A stretch of DNA of 64,000 nt from assembly GCA_035293985.1 (NCBI GenBank), contig DATGLS010000004.1, positions 62,001-126,000 of the forward strand, given 5' to 3'. The stretch is from JAVDCA01 sp035293985. Lineage in GTDB: Bacteria; Pseudomonadota; Alphaproteobacteria; Rhizobiales; Xanthobacteraceae. Numbering within the stretch: position 1 is the first letter of the stretch; every line of letters starts with the position of its first letter. The position numbers were made by a program, and so were the translations under genes. This document shows, piece by piece, positions 60,786-64,000 of this stretch. Under the pieces are notes generated by a model that was given only the letters and a program-made list of their open reading frames with translations, ran no database searches and had not been told where the DNA came from.

Positions 60786-62135
60786 ATGACGACCGCGAAC
60801 GCGGGTGACGCAGCGCGTCCGACCATATCGGCAGCCACGGCGACGGCGATCGTCGTCGCCGACATGGTCGGCGTCGGCGTCTTCACCAGCCTCGGCTTCC
60901 AGGTCAAGGATATCTCGTCGGGCTTCGCGCTGCTGCTGTTGTGGATCGTCGGCGGGATCGTCGCCTTGTGCGGCGCGGCCGCCTACAGCGAGCTCGCCGG
61001 CATGTTTCCGCGCTCGAGCGGCGAATACAATTACCTCACCCGCAGCTATCACCCGGCGATCGGCTTTCTCGCCGGCTGGCTCTCCGCGACCGTCGGCTTT
61101 GCGGCGCCGATCGCCCTCGCCGCCATGGCGTTCGGCGAGTATTTCAAGGCCATCGTTCCCGGCGCGCCGTCTCTCGCGCTCGGCCTCGGCGCGGTCTGGC
61201 TGATCGCGCTCGTGCACCTCTACGGCCTGCGCTCCGGCAGCGCGTTCCACAATGTATGGACGATCATCAAGCTCGCGCTTATCCTCGCGTTCCTCGTCGC
61301 CGGATTCGGCATCGCGACACCGCAGCCGATCTCGTTTGCGCCGGCCTGGCACGACCTCACCTACGTCACTGCCGCGCCGTTCGCGATCAGCCTCGTCTTC
61401 GTGATGTATTCCTACTCGGGTTGGAATGCCGCGACCTACATCGCGGGCGAGATCCGCGACCCGCAGCGCAGCCTGCCGCGCGCGCTGATCACCGGGACCG
61501 TGATCGTGCTGGTGCTGTACGTCGCGCTCAACGCCGTCTTGCTGCGCGTTGCGCCGATCGACAAGCTCACGGGCCAGCTCGACGTCGCGGTGGTCGCGGG
61601 CCGCCATATCTTCGGCGACGCCGGCGGACGCGCCGTCGGCGCGCTGATCTGCCTCGGCCTCATCTCGTCGATCAGCGCGATGACGTGGATCGGCCCGCGC
61701 GTGACCATGACGATGGGCGAGGACGTGCCGGTGCTGCGCATCTTTGCGCGCAAGACGAAGAATGGCGTGCCCGCCTGGGCGATCCTCTTTCAGCTGCTCG
61801 TCGTCAACGTGATGCTGTTGACGAACAGCTTCGAGGCAATCGTCAACTTCATCGGATTCAGCCTCACGGCGTGCTCGTTCCTCGCCGTGCTCGGCGTCAT
61901 CAAGCTGCGCATCACCCGTCCCGACCTGCCGCGGCCCTACCGCGCCTTCGGTTATCCGGTGACGCCGGCGATCTTCCTCGCCGTCACCGGCTTCATGCTC
62001 TACTACCTGATCGTCGACCGCCCGAAGGAGTCGCTGGCCGGCGTTGCGATCATGCTCACCGGGCTCGCGCTCTACGCCGCGTCCCACCTCAAAACGCCCT
62101 CCTCGAATGCCTTGCAAAATGTCAATCGCGCCTGA
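60786..62135 (+). CDS. APC-family amino acid permease
   Basis: A 449-residue, 12-helix transporter of the amino acid-polyamine-organocation superfamily. The first helix has ATATAIVVADMVGVGVFTSL with the conserved GVGVF substrate loop; SYSGWNAATYIAGEIRDPQR is the typical helix 6 and loop. The substrate is unknown. I chose ATG 60786 over the longer frame because the upstream part is not hydrophobic or conserved in type. Its end overlaps the next gene. Confidence 0.9.
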   Translation: MTTANAGDAARPTISAATATAIVVADMVGVGVFTSLGFQVKDISSGFALLLLWIVGGIVALCGAAAYSELAGMFPRSSGEYNYLTRSYHPAIGFLAGWLSATVGFAAPIALAAMAFGEYFKAIVPGAPSLALGLGAVWLIALVHLYGLRSGSAFHNVWTIIKLALILAFLVAGFGIATPQPISFAPAWHDLTYVTAAPFAISLVFVMYSYSGWNAATYIAGEIRDPQRSLPRALITGTVIVLVLYVALNAVLLRVAPIDKLTGQLDVAVVAGRHIFGDAGGRAVGALICLGLISSISAMTWIGPRVTMTMGEDVPVLRIFARKTKNGVPAWAILFQLLVVNVMLLTNSFEAIVNFIGFSLTACSFLAVLGVIKLRITRPDLPRPYRAFGYPVTPAIFLAVTGFMLYYLIVDRPKESLAGVAIMLTGLALYAASHLKTPSSNALQNVNRA

Positions 62136-63576
62136 CCTCGCCTCCCCGTCGGCCCGCCTGCCCCGCCATGCCGCCATCGCCGCCGTCATCGCGGGATTGA
62201 TGCTGCTCGGCGCGCCGTCCGCGCGCAGCGTCGAAAGCGGCAGCCCGATCTCGGCCGCGCCCCCGGCCAACGCGGCGCCGACCGTGACGGCACCCGCGGT
62301 CGCGCCGCCCGCGGCGCCGAGCCCGACCGCCGCACCGAACGGGACCGAGGCGGCGCAATCCGCGCCCGCCCCGGCTGTGCCGACGGTCGCGGCGCCGCAA
62401 GCGCCGGCGGCCGCGGTGCCCGCGGTGGCGGCACCGCAAGCGCCCGCCGCACCGACCGCGCCCACCGTGGCCGCCCCGCAGGCACCCGCGGCACCGGCTG
62501 CGCCGCGCACGGTGACAGCCGAGGCGGCGGCCGGCGGCGTCAACAATCAAACGGCGCGCTATCTCGCGGGCCTTGCGCCCGCGCCCGGCTCGCCGATCGC
62601 GGCGCTGGCGAACGAGGCCGGCTGGCGCGAGCACGCGCGGTTCTTCGACCATGCCTTCGGCGAGCTCGAGCGCACGCAGCTCACGAAAATCCGCGCTTGG
62701 TCGAAGGCGCAGCTGCATTCGCGCCGGCCGACCCTGTTCTACATGTTCAGCGGGCCCGACTATCTGTATGCCGACGCATTCTTTCCCGACGCGTCGACCT
62801 ATGTGCTCGCCGGACTCGAGCCGGTCGGCCAGATTCCCGACCTCATGCGAATGCGCGGCTCGCTCGGCCCGGCGCTACGCAGCATGGCGACGTCGATGCA
62901 CTCAGTGCTCAATTTCAGCTTCTTCAAGACGCACGACATGCGCGCGGAGCTCTCGGCCGGCCGGCTCGGCGGAACCACGCCCATCCTGCTGGTGTTTCTC
63001 GCCCGCGCCGGCAAGACCGTGCATGGAATCGAGCTGGTCGCGCTCGACGCCGAAGGCGGCGAGCATGCCGAGTCCGAGCACATCAAGAGCGGCGCGCACG
63101 GCGTCAAGATCGTGTTCAGCGGCGGCGACGGCCGGCTGCAGACGCTTTATTACTTCAGCACCAATCTGGCCGACGACGGCTTCCCGCGCAGCGGCTTCAT
63201 GCAGTTCTGCGACAAGCTCGCGCCGGGCGACAGCCTGATCAAGAGCGCGTCCTACCTGATGCACGGTCACGGCTTCACCAAGGTGCGTGAATTCCTGGTC
63301 ACCCACAGCGCCGCGTTGCTCGAGGACGACTCCGGCATCCCGCTCGCGTATTTCGATCGCAAGAAATGGGGTCTCAAGCCGTTCGGCCGCTACATCGAGC
63401 CGCTCGGCATCTTCCCCAACACCTACCAGCCCAAGCTCGCCGAGCTTTTCCGCAAGAGCGCGACGCCGATCAATTTCGGCATCGGCTACCGCTGGCGGCC
63501 GAACGAGTCGAACCTGCTCCTCGCCGTTCGCGAGGATGCGACCGGCGTCGCCGGCGTATCGGCGACGCCGCGCTAG
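62119..63576 (+). CDS. Exported protein of unknown function with Ala/Pro-rich linker
   Basis: A 485-residue protein; ATG 62119 (or 62107) overlaps the permease stop. A signal or anchor helix (about 18-38) is followed by about 95 residues of Ala/Pro/Val repeats built on VAAPQAPAA. The globular domain (about 145-480) has MFSGPDYLYADAFFPDASTY, then YYFSTNLADDGF and RKKWGLKPFGRYIEPLG. I do not recognise the family. The linker suggests a domain held at a distance from the membrane. It is followed by an SGNH gene and may belong with the envelope genes. Confidence 0.65.
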   Translation: MSIAPDLASPSARLPRHAAIAAVIAGLMLLGAPSARSVESGSPISAAPPANAAPTVTAPAVAPPAAPSPTAAPNGTEAAQSAPAPAVPTVAAPQAPAAAVPAVAAPQAPAAPTAPTVAAPQAPAAPAAPRTVTAEAAAGGVNNQTARYLAGLAPAPGSPIAALANEAGWREHARFFDHAFGELERTQLTKIRAWSKAQLHSRRPTLFYMFSGPDYLYADAFFPDASTYVLAGLEPVGQIPDLMRMRGSLGPALRSMATSMHSVLNFSFFKTHDMRAELSAGRLGGTTPILLVFLARAGKTVHGIELVALDAEGGEHAESEHIKSGAHGVKIVFSGGDGRLQTLYYFSTNLADDGFPRSGFMQFCDKLAPGDSLIKSASYLMHGHGFTKVREFLVTHSAALLEDDSGIPLAYFDRKKWGLKPFGRYIEPLGIFPNTYQPKLAELFRKSATPINFGIGYRWRPNESNLLLAVREDATGVAGVSATPR

Positions 63577-63672
63577 ACATCGCGCGAGCCGCGGGCGTGC
63601 GGTATCATCCTGGCGCCGCGCATACATCGCGCGGTCCGCGGAACGACTCACATCCGCCGCAGTTTAAAACTC

Positions 63673-63692
63673 GTTAACCATGCGGCTTCTAG
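63673..63692 (+). promoter_or_regulatory. Shared motif GTTAACCATGCG...CTAG upstream of the third SGNH gene
   Basis: GTTAACCATGCGGCTTCTAG lies 41 bp before the TTG start at 63734 and matches the site at 60347-60366. TTTAAAACTC just upstream adds a second TTAA six bases away. Confidence 0.45.
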
Positions 63693-63733
63693 AGTTTGCG
63701 GCCCGGTTGAGCATCTGATCGGAGCGTGCGGGT

Positions 63734-64000
63734 TTGACGGCGATTCGCGCCCTTGTGGGCACCACATGCGTGCTGGGCTGCTGCGTGCTGGGCGGCGCGT
63801 TGGCGAGCGCACATGCGGGCAACGCCATCGTGCTCGGCGACAGCCTCGGCGTCGGGCTCGCCGAGGTGTCGCATCTGCCGAACTTCGCGCATATCAGCGT
63901 GCATATCCGCGGACCGAAGGCGCTCGAGCAGATCCGCCGCGCACCCGCCGGCGTCACCGCTTTCGTGGTGCTCGGCACCAATGACGCCAACGGCTCGATC
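63734..64000 (+). CDS. Exported SGNH/GDSL hydrolase, N-terminal part (cut by window end)
   Basis: 89 residues are present, starting at TTG 63734. A signal peptide (LGCCVLGGALASAHA) precedes AIVLGDSLGVGLAEV, the GDSL block I with the nucleophile Ser, and VVLGTNDANGS, block III. The remainder lies beyond the window. It is the third SGNH-fold gene in this 8-kb envelope region and has the same upstream motif as the first. Confidence 0.8.
   Translation, partial: MTAIRALVGTTCVLGCCVLGGALASAHAGNAIVLGDSLGVGLAEVSHLPNFAHISVHIRGPKALEQIRRAPAGVTAFVVLGTNDANGSI

Noticed and set aside
63662..63676. CtrA box TTAA-N-TTAA before the third SGNH gene
   Set aside because: The two TTAA halves are six bases apart, not seven; I kept only the longer shared motif.

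Overview
The window is GC-rich, gene-dense chromosomal DNA from an alphaproteobacterium, most likely a Hyphomicrobiales (Rhizobiales) member near Bradyrhizobium, Rhodopseudomonas or Xanthobacteraceae. This rests on recognised protein types, not on a search: a BA14K-like secreted protein, an Omp25/31-type porin, an HWE-family histidine kinase, a DUF6481 protein, a TolA-like basic coiled-coil protein, Tad-type TadE/TadG proteins, a Bug solute-binding protein and short intergenic inverted repeats. I see no insertion sequence, CRISPR array, rRNA or clear prophage. One tRNA (Gln, CTG) is present.

Layout. 1-5.1 kb: end of a dienelactone-hydrolase-like gene, a c-type cytochrome, tRNA-Gln, a methyltransferase, a frameshifted helical/DUF3658/DUF6968 gene, and a DUF3891 gene. 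5.2-8.6 kb: a PilZ protein, a TadG-like von Willebrand protein and two TadE-like pseudopilins. 8.7-18.9 kb: gamma-glutamyltransferase, an lrgAB pair, an AEC transporter, a frameshifted LuxR-type regulator, RraA-like and STAS proteins, a PilZ protein and an ABC exporter. 19.4-29.1 kb: a three-subunit molybdenum hydroxylase arranged divergently, two MFS transporters, an amidohydrolase, a LysR regulator and an arylamine N-acetyltransferase; this looks catabolic. 29-33 kb: exported proteins (Asp-box propeller, helix-hairpin-helix, a triple-repeat protein, RNase T2) and a YidB-like protein. 33-39.4 kb: a GGDEF-EAL protein, then a porin with one N-terminal haem site, a small cupredoxin, an HWE kinase and a receiver protein. 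40.7-50.5 kb: an Omp31-like porin, a DUF5681 protein, an FMN alpha-hydroxyacid oxidase, a PAS-GGDEF protein, a chemotaxis receptor, a receiver, and an ArsR/mini-ORF/SRPBCC operon. 50.6-56.2 kb: BA14K-like and HdeA-like exported proteins, CcmI, an amidase and a Bug protein. 56.2-64 kb: an SGNH-SGNH-MBOAT-small membrane protein operon, an APC permease, an unknown exported protein and a third SGNH protein cut by the window edge.

The most interesting locus is 35.7-37.6 kb. A predicted outer-membrane barrel with a CxxCH site at its mature N terminus, the architecture of Cyc2, is followed by a periplasmic type-1 copper protein. Together they could carry electrons across the outer membrane, though this is inference. 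The envelope acetylation-type cluster at 56-64 kb, and a promoter-like motif shared by two of its genes and the porin-cytochrome, come next.

Several genes look broken: probable single frameshifts in the DUF3658/DUF6968 gene, the LuxR gene and lrgB, plus short remnants of rraA-like and trmO-like genes. Whether the frameshifts are real or assembly errors cannot be told from the sequence alone.
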